Source: Mesorhizobium australicum WSM2073
GTDB lineage: Bacteria > Pseudomonadota > Alphaproteobacteria > Rhizobiales > Rhizobiaceae
Reading direction: 5' to 3'
Length of the DNA: 64,000 nucleotides
Assembly: GCF_000230995.2 (NCBI RefSeq)
Contig: NC_019973.1
Coordinates: 1,550,001 to 1,614,000 of the forward strand
Part shown: one piece after another, positions 53,996-63,044 of the stretch
How positions within the stretch are numbered: the stretch's first letter is position 1
Layout of the letters: each line of letters starts with the position of its first letter
The notes under the pieces: generated by a model
Seen by the model: the letters and a program-made list of their open reading frames with translations, nothing else
What the model was told of the DNA's origin: nothing
Database searches by the model: none
Translations under genes and position numbers: made by a program

Positions 53996-54886
53996 ATGGA
54001 TCTGGTTGCTCTCGCTGATTTCGTCATCGTGGCGCGCCACGGCGGCTTCGGGCGTGCCGCCCGCGCTGCCACTCGCCCTAAGGCGACGCTGTCGCGTCGG
54101 GTCGCGGAGCTTGAGGCCAGCCTTGGTCTGCGCCTGTTCGAACGCGGCGCACGCATGCTCAAGCTGACGGAGGAAGGACGCGCGCTGTACGAACGTGCGG
54201 GCCGGCTGCTTACCGAACTCGACGAGACAGCCGCAGCGATCTCCTCGGGAGGTGAAAGGCCGCGAGGCAGGTTGCGGATCAGCGCGCCACTGGTTTTTTC
54301 GCAGACCGCGATGGGAAAGATCGCCGCCGGGTTCGCGCTGAAGTATCCGGAAGTGAGGCTCGATGTGTCGACGGAAGACCGCTCCGTCGACATGATCGAG
54401 GAGGGATTTGATCTGGTGATCAGGGTCAATCCCGATCCGGATGACAGCCTTGTCGGACGAGTCTTCCTGCGCGATCGGCTGGTGGTCGTGGCAAGCCCTG
54501 ACCTCGCGCGGCCGCCCGGACACCACCCCGCTCCCGCGGTCGTGCGCACGGCCGGCGATCGACCGATCTGGGCCGTGAAGACGCCCACTGGCCGGGCAAC
54601 TATCGCGATCCAGCCAGTTCTGACCCTGTCATCGCTGATCATGGTCCGGGGTGCGGTGCGAGCGGGGGTCGGTGCGGGCCGCCTCCCCGTGTCGCTTGTC
54701 AGTCACGACATAGCCGACGGCTCGCTGATCCATTGGGGTGATGTCGAGGGAGGCGACATCACCTTGTGGGCGCTCTACCCGTCCAGGCGGCTGCTAAGCG
54801 CTAGGGTGTCCGCGTTCCTCGATTACCTCAAGCAGGCATTCCCGATGGGGACGCCCGATGAATTGGCCGCCTATGTCGGCAAGTGA
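53996..54886 (+). CDS. LysR-family transcriptional regulator
   Basis: A 296-residue LysR protein. The winged helix covers about 1-60 (DFVIVARHGGFGRAARAA, then LSRRVAELEASLGLRLFE). The effector domain starts at LRISAPLVFSQTAMGKI. The ATG at 53996 is preceded by ggtgg and gives a normal family length; the in-frame start at 53960 is an alternative. It is divergent from the NmrA-like gene across 103 bases, the usual LysR arrangement. Confidence 0.9.
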   Translation: MDLVALADFVIVARHGGFGRAARAATRPKATLSRRVAELEASLGLRLFERGARMLKLTEEGRALYERAGRLLTELDETAAAISSGGERPRGRLRISAPLVFSQTAMGKIAAGFALKYPEVRLDVSTEDRSVDMIEEGFDLVIRVNPDPDDSLVGRVFLRDRLVVVASPDLARPPGHHPAPAVVRTAGDRPIWAVKTPTGRATIAIQPVLTLSSLIMVRGAVRAGVGAGRLPVSLVSHDIADGSLIHWGDVEGGDITLWALYPSRRLLSARVSAFLDYLKQAFPMGTPDELAAYVGK

Positions 54887-54950
54887 CGTGTAGAAAGCGG
54901 GTCGCCAACCGGGCAGCTTACTGCACGTAGCCATCGTAAAATTGAAAGCA

Positions 54951-55027
54951 TGGTGATCCCGACAGGAATCGAACCTGTGACCTACAGATTAGGAATCTGC
55001 CGCTCTATCCTACTGAGCTACGGGACC
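54951..55027 (-). tRNA. tRNA-Arg (anticodon CCU)
   Basis: The complete cloverleaf reads on the minus strand, with 3' CCA encoded. The acceptor stem is ggtcccg/cgggatc with one G-U pair, the D arm gctc/gagc, the anticodon loop ttcctaa and the T arm acagg-ttcgatt-cctgt. The anticodon CCT reads the rare codon AGG. No duplicated 3' end was noticed nearby, so there is no sign of an integrated element. Confidence 0.95.
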
Positions 55028-55113
55028 ACGCGGCCCGACACATAGCCGCTTCGGATCGTTTCGCCAAGAGGGCCGGCCGAACGCAATTCGGCCGGCGCTT
55101 TATAAGACCGGCC

Positions 55114-56277
55114 TCAGGCGGCTAGCGCCGTCTCCGCCAGTTTCACCCAATAGCTCATGCCGTGCGGGATGGCTTCGTCGTTGAAGTCGTAGGCCGGATT
55201 GTGGAGACCGGCGGTCTCGCCATTGCCGATGAAGATGAAGGCTCCAGGCCGGGCTTCCAGCATGTAGGAGAAATCCTCGCCGCCCATCACCGGCTGGATC
55301 TCGCGGTGCACCTGGGCATCGCCCGCCACGTCGGCGGCCACATCGCTGGCGAAGACCGTCTCATCCGCATGATTGAACGTCACCGGGTAGTTCGCGTCGT
55401 AGTCGACCTCGATCGTCGCGCCATAGGCGGTGGCAAGTCCCGCGCAGATGGCGCGGATCCGCTCTTCCGACTTCCTGGCCACTTCCTTCTTCAGCGTGCG
55501 CACGGTGCCGGCGATCTCGGCCGATTCCGGGATGATGTTGTAGGCGTCGCCGGCGTGGAACTTGGTCACCGAGACCACCACCGCCTCGACCGGATCGGTG
55601 CTGCGCGAGGCGATCGTCTGCAAGGCGCCGACCAACTGGCTGGTGATGACGATCGGATCGATCGTGCCGTGCGGCATCGCCGCATGGCCGCCCCGGCCTT
55701 TCACGGTGATGGTGAATTCGGCCGTCGCCGCCATGATCGGGCCCGGACGGATGGCGAACTGGCCGACCGGCAGGCCGGGCATGTTGTGCATGCCGAACAC
55801 TTTAGCGATGTCGAAACGCTCCATCATGCCGTCCTTGACCATCTCGTTGCCGCCGCCGCCGCCTTCTTCGGCCGGCTGGAAAATCACCGCCACGGAGCCC
55901 GTGAAATTGCGCGTCTCGGCGAGATATTTCGCCGCACCGAGCAGCATCGCGGTGTGGCCGTCATGGCCGCAGGCATGCATCTTGCCCGGAACGGTCGAGG
56001 CGTAGGGCTTGCCGGTGATCTCCTTGAGCGGCAGTGCATCCATGTCGGCGCGCAACCCGATTGTGGGGCCTTCCCCCTGACGGCCGCGAATGATGCCGAC
56101 GACGCCCGTCTTGCCGAGGCCGGTCACCACATCGTCGCAGCCGAACTCTTTCAGCTTTTCGGTGACGAAGGCCGCCGTCTTGAAGACATCGAAGTTCAGT
56201 TCTGGCGTCTGGTGCAAATGCCGTCGCCAGCCGGCGACTTCGTCCTGCATTTCGGCGGCGCGGTTGAGGATTGGCAT
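55114..56277 (-). CDS. M20 family amidohydrolase (hippurate hydrolase-like)
   Basis: A 387-residue zinc amidohydrolase of the HipO/IAA-amino acid hydrolase group. It has GLRADMDALPLKE, the metal motif MHACGHDGHTAMLLGAAK, the catalytic Glu in FQPAEEGGGGG and the last ligand in MGGEDFSYML. No signal peptide, so it is cytoplasmic. It removes acyl groups from amino acids or conjugates such as hippurate or indole-acetyl amino acids. It is divergent from the D,D-carboxypeptidase gene. Confidence 0.9.
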   Translation of the reverse strand: MPILNRAAEMQDEVAGWRRHLHQTPELNFDVFKTAAFVTEKLKEFGCDDVVTGLGKTGVVGIIRGRQGEGPTIGLRADMDALPLKEITGKPYASTVPGKMHACGHDGHTAMLLGAAKYLAETRNFTGSVAVIFQPAEEGGGGGNEMVKDGMMERFDIAKVFGMHNMPGLPVGQFAIRPGPIMAATAEFTITVKGRGGHAAMPHGTIDPIVITSQLVGALQTIASRSTDPVEAVVVSVTKFHAGDAYNIIPESAEIAGTVRTLKKEVARKSEERIRAICAGLATAYGATIEVDYDANYPVTFNHADETVFASDVAADVAGDAQVHREIQPVMGGEDFSYMLEARPGAFIFIGNGETAGLHNPAYDFNDEAIPHGMSYWVKLAETALAA

Positions 56278-56515
56278 GATGGTTCCATTTCGTTGTTGGT
56301 GCAGCCGGCTTCAGCCTGGTGGTTTGCAATTGGGCCCGGGGGTGCCTTGCAATTGTGATTGTCAGGCGCTTTGCCATGTTGGCGTCACATAGGGTAAATA
56401 GCACCGCAATAATGCGGTCCGGTTTTTGAGGGTCGGATCCTTATGCTGGCGGTCACGTAATGAAATCTTACGGAGCCAGGGGCAATCAGGGCAAGAGGCG
56501 ATTTCGGATTCGATC

Positions 56516-57682
56516 ATGCGGTACAGGCATTTCCTCAAACTATTCCCGGCTGGCGCAATCATGCTGTCCGTCCTGGCTGGGCCAGCGCTGGCCAATCCGG
56601 TGGTGGTCTTCGACCTGAAGAGCGGCCAGATCCTGCAGCACCAGGATGCCTTCAAGCGCTGGTATCCGGCCTCGCTCAGCAAGCTGATGACCGCCTATGT
56701 GACCTTCCGGGCGATCGCGGCCGGAGAAGTCCAGCTCGATTCGCCGATCAAAGTGACCAAACATTCCGCCGGCGAACCGCCAAGCAAGATGGGTTTCAAG
56801 CCCGGCTCGGTGATGCGGCTCGACAATGCGCTGAAGATGATGCTGGTCAAGTCGGCCAACGACATCGCCATGGCGGTCGGCGAGAATGTCGGCGGCTCGC
56901 AGGCCGCCTTCGCTGAAAGGATGAATGCCGAGGCGGCTAGGCTCGGCATGAACGGCACCCATTTCGTCAACCCGAACGGCCTTTACTCGCCCGACCAGTA
57001 CACGACGGCACGCGACCTTTCGATCTTGGTGATGGCGATCCGCCGCGAGTTCCCGCAATATGCGCCGTGGTTCTCGATCGAGGGGCTCGCGGTCGGCAAT
57101 AGGGCCATTCCGAACTACAATCTCCTGATCGGCCGGTATCCCGGCGCCGACGGCATGAAGACCGGCTTTGTCTGCCCGTCGGGCTTCAACATGATCGGGT
57201 CGGCGACCCGCAACGGACGTACGCTGGTGGCGGTCGTGCTTGGCGAGAAGTCGGCGGTCAGCCGCGCCGAAGCCGCGGCCAAATTGCTCGATCAGGGCTT
57301 TGACGCACCTGCCGCCGGGTCCACCACCGTCACCACGCTCGCTCCCTACGGTGATCTGATCTCGCCCAACGACATGCATGACGAAGTCTGCAAGAAGAAG
57401 AGGAAGGCGGAGCAGTCCGAGGCGCCGCCGCCGGCCGCCGCCAAGGACCAGCCTAAATCGCCCTATCGGGAGAAGCTCGACCATGTGCCGACACTGGTTG
57501 CCGTCGGCCTTGGCGGCGCCACGGGTCCGGCGCCGAAGGCGATCCTTGACGAGGGCGCGCAGGAATATGCCGACGTGCCAATCCCGACCTGGCGGCCCGA
57601 CAAGCCGGTACCCGCCGGCACGGGCCCGAAAGTCGTGGGTGCCGCCGCGCAAGGCGACCAGCCGGCCAAGGTCGCGAATTAG
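56516..57682 (+). CDS. Serine-type D-Ala-D-Ala carboxypeptidase (PBP5/6-like)
   Basis: A 388-residue penicillin-binding protein. The signal peptide ends at GPALAN. The active site SLSKLM (SxxK), the SAND (SxN) and the MKTGFVCPSG (KTG) motifs are present in order. The C-terminal 110 residues are Pro/Ala/Lys-rich, and the usual membrane-anchoring amphipathic helix is not obvious. It trims pentapeptides in peptidoglycan. The ATG at 56516 gives the best signal peptide. Confidence 0.9.
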   Translation: MRYRHFLKLFPAGAIMLSVLAGPALANPVVVFDLKSGQILQHQDAFKRWYPASLSKLMTAYVTFRAIAAGEVQLDSPIKVTKHSAGEPPSKMGFKPGSVMRLDNALKMMLVKSANDIAMAVGENVGGSQAAFAERMNAEAARLGMNGTHFVNPNGLYSPDQYTTARDLSILVMAIRREFPQYAPWFSIEGLAVGNRAIPNYNLLIGRYPGADGMKTGFVCPSGFNMIGSATRNGRTLVAVVLGEKSAVSRAEAAAKLLDQGFDAPAAGSTTVTTLAPYGDLISPNDMHDEVCKKKRKAEQSEAPPPAAAKDQPKSPYREKLDHVPTLVAVGLGGATGPAPKAILDEGAQEYADVPIPTWRPDKPVPAGTGPKVVGAAAQGDQPAKVAN

Positions 57683-57729
57683 AGCACGATCCAAAAAGTG
57701 AAATCCGGCTTTCGCGAGAGATCATGCTC
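57682..57729. repeat. RIME-like intergenic palindrome
   Basis: gagcacgatc...gatcatgctc bounds a 48-base unit with the core aaagtgaaatccggctttcg, a scheme I recall as widely repeated in rhizobial genomes. It begins at the last base of the carboxypeptidase stop codon and may serve as its terminator. Confidence 0.7.
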
Positions 57730-57749
57730 AAATTAGAAGGCAGAACCAG

Positions 57750-58844
57750 ATGAGCGGTTTCCCGATCCCAGTCTCGGTGCTGACCGGTTTTCTCGGCGCC
57801 GGCAAGACGACATTGCTCAACCGGCTGCTGAAGGATCCGGCGCTCGTCGACACCGCGGTCATCATCAACGAGTTCGGTGAGGTGGCGATCGACCATCTGC
57901 TGGTCGAGCAGGCCTCCGACGGCATCATCCAGCTTTCCGACGGCTGTCTGTGCTGCACGGTGCGCGGCGAACTTGTCGACACGCTGGCCGACCTGGTCGA
58001 CCGGCTGCAGACCGGCCGTATCGCCCGGCTTGGCCGCGTCATCGTCGAGACCACGGGATTGGCCGACCCGGCGCCGGTGCTGCAGTCGATCATGGCCCAT
58101 CCGGCGCTGGTCCAGGCCTTTCGGCTCGACGGCGTCATCACCCTGGTGGATGCGGTCAACGGCAATGCTACGCTCGATGCGCATGTCGAGGCGGTCAAGC
58201 AGGTCGCCGTGGCCGACCGCATCGTGCTCTCCAAGGCCGATCTGGCCACCGATCACGGCGACCTCGACACGCTGCGCGCGCGCTTGCGGCAGATCAATCC
58301 CGGGGCACGACTGCTCGATGCCGGGGAGGCGAAAACCGGGGTGGCCGCATTGTTCGACTGCGGTCTCTACAATCCTGCGACCAAGTCCGCCGACGTGCGG
58401 CGCTGGCTCGGCGAAGAGGCCACGCATGATCATCACCACCATGACCATCATGACCATGACCATGCCCATCGCCACGATCAGCGCGTAAAAACCCGTTCGC
58501 TGGTGCATGACGGGCCGGTGCCGTTTTCAGCCATCGAGATGTTCCTCGATCTCCTGCGTTCCACACATGGCGAGCACCTGCTGCGGATGAAGGGCGTCAT
58601 CGAATTGCAGGAGGATCCGTCGCGGCCCTTGGTCGTGCATGGCGTCCAGAAGATCCTGCATCCGCCGGTGCGATTGCCGTTCTGGCCGGACAGCCAGCGC
58701 GGCACGCGGCTGGTGCTGATTACGCTCGACATGCCGGAAGACTATGTGCGCCGGCTGTTCGCCGCCTTCATCAACCGGCCGTCGGTCGACACGCCCGACC
58801 GCGCGGCGCTGGAAAACAATCCGCTGGCGATCGCCGGACGTTAG
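57750..58844 (+). CDS. CobW/COG0523 GTPase, metal chaperone-like
   Basis: A 364-residue G3E GTPase. Walker A is TGFLGAGKTTLLNRLL, the metal motif is GCLCCTVRGEL (CxCC), ETTGLADPAP follows and the base-recognition motif is LSKADL. A His/Asp-rich loop of about 17 residues near 228-245 is typical of zinc-handling members. The C-terminal CobW domain begins near 250. It probably delivers zinc or another metal to a target enzyme. No cobalamin genes are near, so a CobW role in B12 is unlikely. Confidence 0.88.
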   Translation: MSGFPIPVSVLTGFLGAGKTTLLNRLLKDPALVDTAVIINEFGEVAIDHLLVEQASDGIIQLSDGCLCCTVRGELVDTLADLVDRLQTGRIARLGRVIVETTGLADPAPVLQSIMAHPALVQAFRLDGVITLVDAVNGNATLDAHVEAVKQVAVADRIVLSKADLATDHGDLDTLRARLRQINPGARLLDAGEAKTGVAALFDCGLYNPATKSADVRRWLGEEATHDHHHHDHHDHDHAHRHDQRVKTRSLVHDGPVPFSAIEMFLDLLRSTHGEHLLRMKGVIELQEDPSRPLVVHGVQKILHPPVRLPFWPDSQRGTRLVLITLDMPEDYVRRLFAAFINRPSVDTPDRAALENNPLAIAGR

Positions 58845-58848
58845 CCTC

Positions 58849-59091
58849 CTACGATTGGTATTCGCCGCGTTCGACCAGAAAGCGATGGCCACCGGACATC
58901 GCCGCCGTCTCGATCAATTGATGTCCGCTGTCGGCGCAGAAGGCAGGAATATCGATAACAGCCAGAGGGTCGGTGGTTTCGAGCCAGAGCCTGCTGCCGG
59001 GCTGCATCCCGGCCAGGCGCTTTTTCGCCTTGAGGACCGGCAAAGGGCAGTTCAGCCCCTTGAGGTCGTAGATAGCTATCAGTTCGGCCAA
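58849..59091 (-). CDS. TusA-family sulfur-carrier protein
   Basis: An 80-residue protein with the TusA/SirA motif LKGLNCPLPVLKAKK, where Cys15 is the expected persulfide carrier. The fold length is typical. The start appears to be a TTG at 59091 with gagg eight bases upstream; no suitable ATG exists. It converges on the CobW gene with a 4-base gap and follows the L,D-transpeptidase gene by 10 bases on the same strand. Confidence 0.85.
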   Translation of the reverse strand: MAELIAIYDLKGLNCPLPVLKAKKRLAGMQPGSRLWLETTDPLAVIDIPAFCADSGHQLIETAAMSGGHRFLVERGEYQS

Positions 59092-59101
59092 GGTGAAAAC
59101 C

Positions 59102-60433
59102 TCAGCCGCCGAACATGCCGAGCAGCTTGTTCTTCAGCTTCGTAACCCGGCTTTCGTCGGCGCTCGCAGCCTGCGTCTCGGCTGCCGGCGCGGCCTCCGC
59201 CGGAGCCGCGATGGTCGCGGTGGCAACCGGAGCTTCCTTGGCGGCCTTGGCCGCTTCCTTCGCAGCCACGGCTTGCGCCTTGGCAGCTTCCTTTTCGGCC
59301 AACGCTTGCGCCTTGGCGGCTTCCTTCGCCGCTTTTGCCGCTTCTATGGCCGCCACCCGCTCTCGCTCGGCCTTCTCCTTGGCAGCCTTTTCGGCGTCGA
59401 GCGCGGCCATCTTGCGACCGGCGGGCGAATCGATGCGGCCCATGCGCGCCGTCTCGGTGACCGAACCGTCGGTGTTGAGCGACGGCGGATCGATCGGCAC
59501 GCGCTCGCCACGCGCCCGGCGCTTGGACCAGTCGGAGACGATGCTGGCTTCCTTGATGCCGGCAATCGTCGGCTTGGGTGGCGGCACGCTGGCCTTGAGC
59601 GCGCTGTTGAAGGCCGCGTCATAGGTGCTTTGATAGGCGTTATAGGCGCTCTTCAGCGAATCCGGCTGCGTGGTCGCCGGGCAGGGGCCGGTCGGATTGA
59701 AGGTCTGCCCATCGGGAGCGACCTGGTTGAAGACGTAGCGCTTCTCGCAGACGTCGACTTTCGGTGGCACCTTGGTAACCTCGAAATTGTCGTAGCCGAC
59801 CTTGAGCATCTTCCAGAATTCGTAATTAGGGTCGTTGCGGTAGCGCGCCATGTTGGCGGCGGTCATGCGGAACGGAAAAGCCTGGATCTGGAACTCGGTC
59901 TGGCCACCCTGGAAGGCGTCGCGGCCGAAGGCGTAGATCTGCTCGATCTGGGCGTCGGTCATCGAATAGCAGCCCGATGAAGAGCAGGCGCCATGGACCA
60001 TCAGGTTCTGGCCGGTGCGGCCATTGGCGCGATCATAGGCGTTGGGAAAGCCGATGTTGAACGACAGATGGTAATTCGAGCGCGGATTCATCTGCGACGG
60101 GCGAACCGTGTAAAAACCTTCCGGCGCCTGGCGGTCGCCTTCGGTATATTTCGGCCCGAGCTTGCCCGACCATTTGCAGATGTCGTAGCTCGCCACCATG
60201 TCGTAGCGACCGTTGGTCTTGGCCTTCCAGATCTCGAGCTTGCCTTCTTCCTTGAAGATGCGCGCCATTACCGAAGAGGTGCGGACCATGCCCTTGGCTC
60301 TCATATCGGCAAGGATCTTGTCGGGCAGCGGCTTGTTGGCTTCCGGGGCAAAGTCCTTCATCGACGAATCATTACAGCCCGCGACGGCAATCGAGGCGGC
60401 AAGAACTCCAGTACGAGCAAGCTTGGCAAACAT
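59102..60433 (-). CDS. L,D-transpeptidase lipoprotein with long Ala/Lys/Glu tail
   Basis: A 443-residue protein. The lipobox AVAGC near residue 19 marks a lipoprotein. The YkuD catalytic motif is LMVHGACSSSGCYSM (His...Ser...Cys) near 145-159. The last 120 residues contain a charged helical repeat rich in AKAAKEAAKAQA, likely a coiled coil reaching into the wall. It cross-links peptidoglycan or attaches proteins to it. The ATG at 60433 is chosen because the signal peptide starts there; the upstream extension to 60499 lacks one. Confidence 0.88.
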   Translation of the reverse strand: MFAKLARTGVLAASIAVAGCNDSSMKDFAPEANKPLPDKILADMRAKGMVRTSSVMARIFKEEGKLEIWKAKTNGRYDMVASYDICKWSGKLGPKYTEGDRQAPEGFYTVRPSQMNPRSNYHLSFNIGFPNAYDRANGRTGQNLMVHGACSSSGCYSMTDAQIEQIYAFGRDAFQGGQTEFQIQAFPFRMTAANMARYRNDPNYEFWKMLKVGYDNFEVTKVPPKVDVCEKRYVFNQVAPDGQTFNPTGPCPATTQPDSLKSAYNAYQSTYDAAFNSALKASVPPPKPTIAGIKEASIVSDWSKRRARGERVPIDPPSLNTDGSVTETARMGRIDSPAGRKMAALDAEKAAKEKAERERVAAIEAAKAAKEAAKAQALAEKEAAKAQAVAAKEAAKAAKEAPVATATIAAPAEAAPAAETQAASADESRVTKLKNKLLGMFGG

Positions 60434-60660
60434 GGATAAGGCTATGTCTTTTCTTTCGGGCCAATGGCTTCGAAACAGCCACACCCGCATGCTGAACACT
60501 GACGGACCGTAAGCCCGTTAACCTTGAAAATTCCTTACCGCAAGGCTCGGCCAATCTCCCGCGGTGATTTCATTGAACCGAATGGGGCGGCATTTTTGTG
60601 GCGAAACTGCTCATCGCCGCCACATTTGGGGTGGACAGACAGTTTCCGTCAGCCCTGTTC

Positions 60661-60676
60661 CGCCGCCCAAGCGGCG
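60661..60676 (-). terminator. Small hairpin directly after accA
   Basis: cgccgc-ccaa-gcggcg is a perfect 6-bp stem touching the accA stop codon on its downstream side. The remaining 227 bases up to the transpeptidase start show no gene. Confidence 0.35.
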
Positions 60677-61627
60677 TCAGAGGCTGCGGCCTATCGCCAG
60701 GTATTTCTCGCGGCGCTGTTCGCGGAAATCGATGTTGGCGCCGGCGAATTCCTTCATCGTCTTGGCGATGAGATCGCCGGTCGCGGCAATCACCGTTTCG
60801 GGCGCGCGCTGGGCGCCGCCCATCGGCTCGGGGATGATGGCGTCGATGACCTTCAGTTCCAAAAGATCCTGCGCGGTGATCTTCATGTTGGTCGCCGCGT
60901 CCTTGGAGCGCGTCGTGTCGCGCCACAGGATGGAGGCGGCACCCTCGGGCGAAATCACCGAATAGATGGCGTGTTCGAGCATGTAGACGCGGTTGGCGGT
61001 GGCAATCGCGATGGCGCCGCCCGAACCGCCTTCGCCGATGACCACCGAGATGGACGGTACTTTCAGGCCAAGGCAGGCCGAGGTCGATCGGGCAATGGCT
61101 TCGGCCTGGCCGCGCTCCTCGGCGCCAACGCCGGGATAGGCGCCGGCCGTGTCGACCAGTGTCAAAAGCGGGATCTTGAAACGGTCGGCCAGTTCCATCA
61201 GCCGCACCGCCTTGCGATAGCCTTCGGGGCGCACCGAACCGAAATTGTGCTTCAGGCGGCTCGCCGTGTCCGAACCCTTTTCCTGGCCGAGAATCGCGAT
61301 GGGCTCGCCGCGGAAACGGGCAAAGCCGCCGACGATCGCCTGGTCCTCGCCGAAATTGCGGTCGCCGGCGAGTGGCGTGAAGTCGCTGAACAGGCCCTTG
61401 ATGTAGTCGATGCAGTGCGGCCGGTCGGAGTGGCGCGCCACCTGCACCTTCTGCCACGGCGTCAGCGCCTTGTAGAGTTCGCGCAGCGCGTCGCGCGAGC
61501 GCTTCTCGAGCCTGGTGATCTCATCGGCGACATCGACCGCCTCGCCGTTCTCAGCAAGCTTCTTGAGCTCGAGGATCTTGAGCTCAAGATCCTGCACCGG
61601 CTTTTCGAAATCGAGGTAATTGTACAT
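60677..61627 (-). CDS. accA: Acetyl-CoA carboxylase carboxyltransferase subunit alpha
   Basis: A 316-residue AccA. MYNYLDFEKPVQDLELKI is the family start. GFARFRGEPIAILGQEKG, NFGSVRPEGYRKA, LVDTAGAYPGVGAEERGQAE and VIGEGGSGGAIAI follow in the crotonase-like core. It forms malonyl-CoA with AccD for fatty acid synthesis. The ATG at 61627 is used rather than an in-frame upstream start. It lies downstream of xerD on the same strand, an arrangement I recall as common in Rhizobiales. Confidence 0.95.
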   Translation of the reverse strand: MYNYLDFEKPVQDLELKILELKKLAENGEAVDVADEITRLEKRSRDALRELYKALTPWQKVQVARHSDRPHCIDYIKGLFSDFTPLAGDRNFGEDQAIVGGFARFRGEPIAILGQEKGSDTASRLKHNFGSVRPEGYRKAVRLMELADRFKIPLLTLVDTAGAYPGVGAEERGQAEAIARSTSACLGLKVPSISVVIGEGGSGGAIAIATANRVYMLEHAIYSVISPEGAASILWRDTTRSKDAATNMKITAQDLLELKVIDAIIPEPMGGAQRAPETVIAATGDLIAKTMKEFAGANIDFREQRREKYLAIGRSL

Positions 61628-61725
61628 GCTTGGGCGGACCGATACGTCGGAAGGCAATGACCGCGGAACCGTTGAAACCAAGGCTCCGGGCGGTGAAATG
61701 TCGTCCTCACATAGCGATATGAGGC

Positions 61726-62643
61726 CTAGTCGGCAAGCGGATGATGATCGTTGACCAGCCGCACCAGCCGCTCTTCCAGCACATGGGTGTAAATCTGTGT
61801 CGTCGATATGTCGGCATGGCCAAGCAGTTGCTGAACGGCTCTCAGGTCGGCGCCGTTCTGCAGGAGATGGCTGGCGAAAGCATGGCGCAGCACGTGCGGC
61901 GAGATCTTGGCCGAGGCGATGCCGGCGCGCGCGGCCAATCCTTTCAGGTCACGGGCAAAGACCTGGCGCGAGAGATAGCCGCTGTCGGATGCCGCCGGAA
62001 ACAGGAACGGGCTGTTGGCGAAAGCGGGCAGCTTGGCCCGGGCGTCAAGCCAGCTCCGCATCGCCGCACGCGCCTTGGCCGACAGCGGCACCATGCGTTC
62101 CTTGTCGCCCTTGCCGCGTACCATGAAGAAACGGTCATCGCGCTGCGCCACCGTCACCGGCAGGCCGACCAGCTCGGAAACGCGCAGTCCGGTGGCGTAG
62201 AGCACTTCGACCAGCGCATGCAGGCGCAAGGCCGCCAGCCTGTCGGCGTGACCGAGCCCGGCATCGCCGGCTTCCTGCGCGGCGCGATCGATCAGCCGGC
62301 CGGTTTCGGCCTCGCTCATCGTCTTGGGCAGCGGACGGCCTTTTTTCGGGCTGTCCAGCGTGCCGGTGGGGTCATCCGCGCGCAGGCCCTCGGCGTAGAG
62401 GAACTTGAAGAACTGGCGGATCGCCGACAGTTTGCGCGCCTGCGAGGTCGGCGCGAAGCCGCGCGCGGCGATATCGTCGAGATAGGCCCTGATGTCGGCG
62501 GCGCCGGCGCGGGCAAGTCCGCCATCGATCCCGCCGGAAGCATCCTCGAGATCGCGGCGATAGGAGGAAAGCGTGTTCTCCGCCGCTCCCCGCTCGGCGC
62601 TCATCATTTCCAGGAAGGCCTCGATGCGAGCGGCGCTGTTCAT
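61726..62643 (-). CDS. xerD: Tyrosine recombinase XerD
   Basis: A 305-residue site-specific recombinase. The N-terminal SAM-like domain has [12 protein letters not shown]. The catalytic set is complete: Arg in [26 protein letters not shown] (His-x-x-Arg), LGHADIST (His) and the nucleophile in TTQIYTHV (Tyr). It resolves chromosome dimers at dif together with XerC and FtsK. No dif site was identified in the window. Confidence 0.93.
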   Translation of the reverse strand: MNSAARIEAFLEMMSAERGAAENTLSSYRRDLEDASGGIDGGLARAGAADIRAYLDDIAARGFAPTSQARKLSAIRQFFKFLYAEGLRADDPTGTLDSPKKGRPLPKTMSEAETGRLIDRAAQEAGDAGLGHADRLAALRLHALVEVLYATGLRVSELVGLPVTVAQRDDRFFMVRGKGDKERMVPLSAKARAAMRSWLDARAKLPAFANSPFLFPAASDSGYLSRQVFARDLKGLAARAGIASAKISPHVLRHAFASHLLQNGADLRAVQQLLGHADISTTQIYTHVLEERLVRLVNDHHPLAD

Positions 62644-62679
62644 GTCCTTGAGGCGGTTCCGAGTCGGTCTTCTTGGGGT

Positions 62680-62832
62680 TCAGTTTTTCTTCGGATTGAG
62701 CTTTTCCGGCGGAATACGCACGCTCATCTCGGCTTTTTTCGGCTCGACGAACATCACCAGCGCGAACATCGTACCATAGGCAATGCCGGCCAGAATCGCG
62801 AGGGTCACGACAAAGCGAAACAGTGTCGGCAT
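62680..62832 (-). CDS. Small single-pass membrane protein, 50 residues
   Basis: It runs from ATG 62832 to TGA 62680. The product starts MPTLFRFVVTLAILAGIAYG and continues with a hydrophobic stretch to about residue 29, then a charged tail (EPKKAEMSVRIPPEK). One membrane segment is expected. It lies 37 bases upstream of xerD on the same strand and opposite aroK. The gap, strand and composition look like a real gene, but no family is recognised. Confidence 0.65.
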   Translation of the reverse strand: MPTLFRFVVTLAILAGIAYGTMFALVMFVEPKKAEMSVRIPPEKLNPKKN

Positions 62833-63044
62833 TCAGTTCTCGCCCGTCTTCTTGTTCTGCGTTTCCAAACCCTGTGCCCTTATGGGACGCCAATCCGGCC
62901 AATTCAAGGAAGAAGCGGACCCCCTGTTAGCAACTTCCGATGCAAGCGTCGCTCTGTCCATATCGGCCCATGGCACTCGGCACGCTTGACGCAAACCGGC
63001 TTTTCATGTCGATACGCCGGCAAAGAGGCCCAAAGAAACAGCCG

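Noticed and set aside
54951..55027. tRNA-Arg as the attachment site of an integrated element
   Set aside because: No repeat of the tRNA 3' end was noticed in the window and no integrase is adjacent. xerD at 61.7 kb is the housekeeping recombinase in its core context.
57750..58844. CobW acting in cobalamin synthesis
   Set aside because: No cob genes are nearby, and the His-rich loop is more typical of zinc-handling COG0523 proteins.
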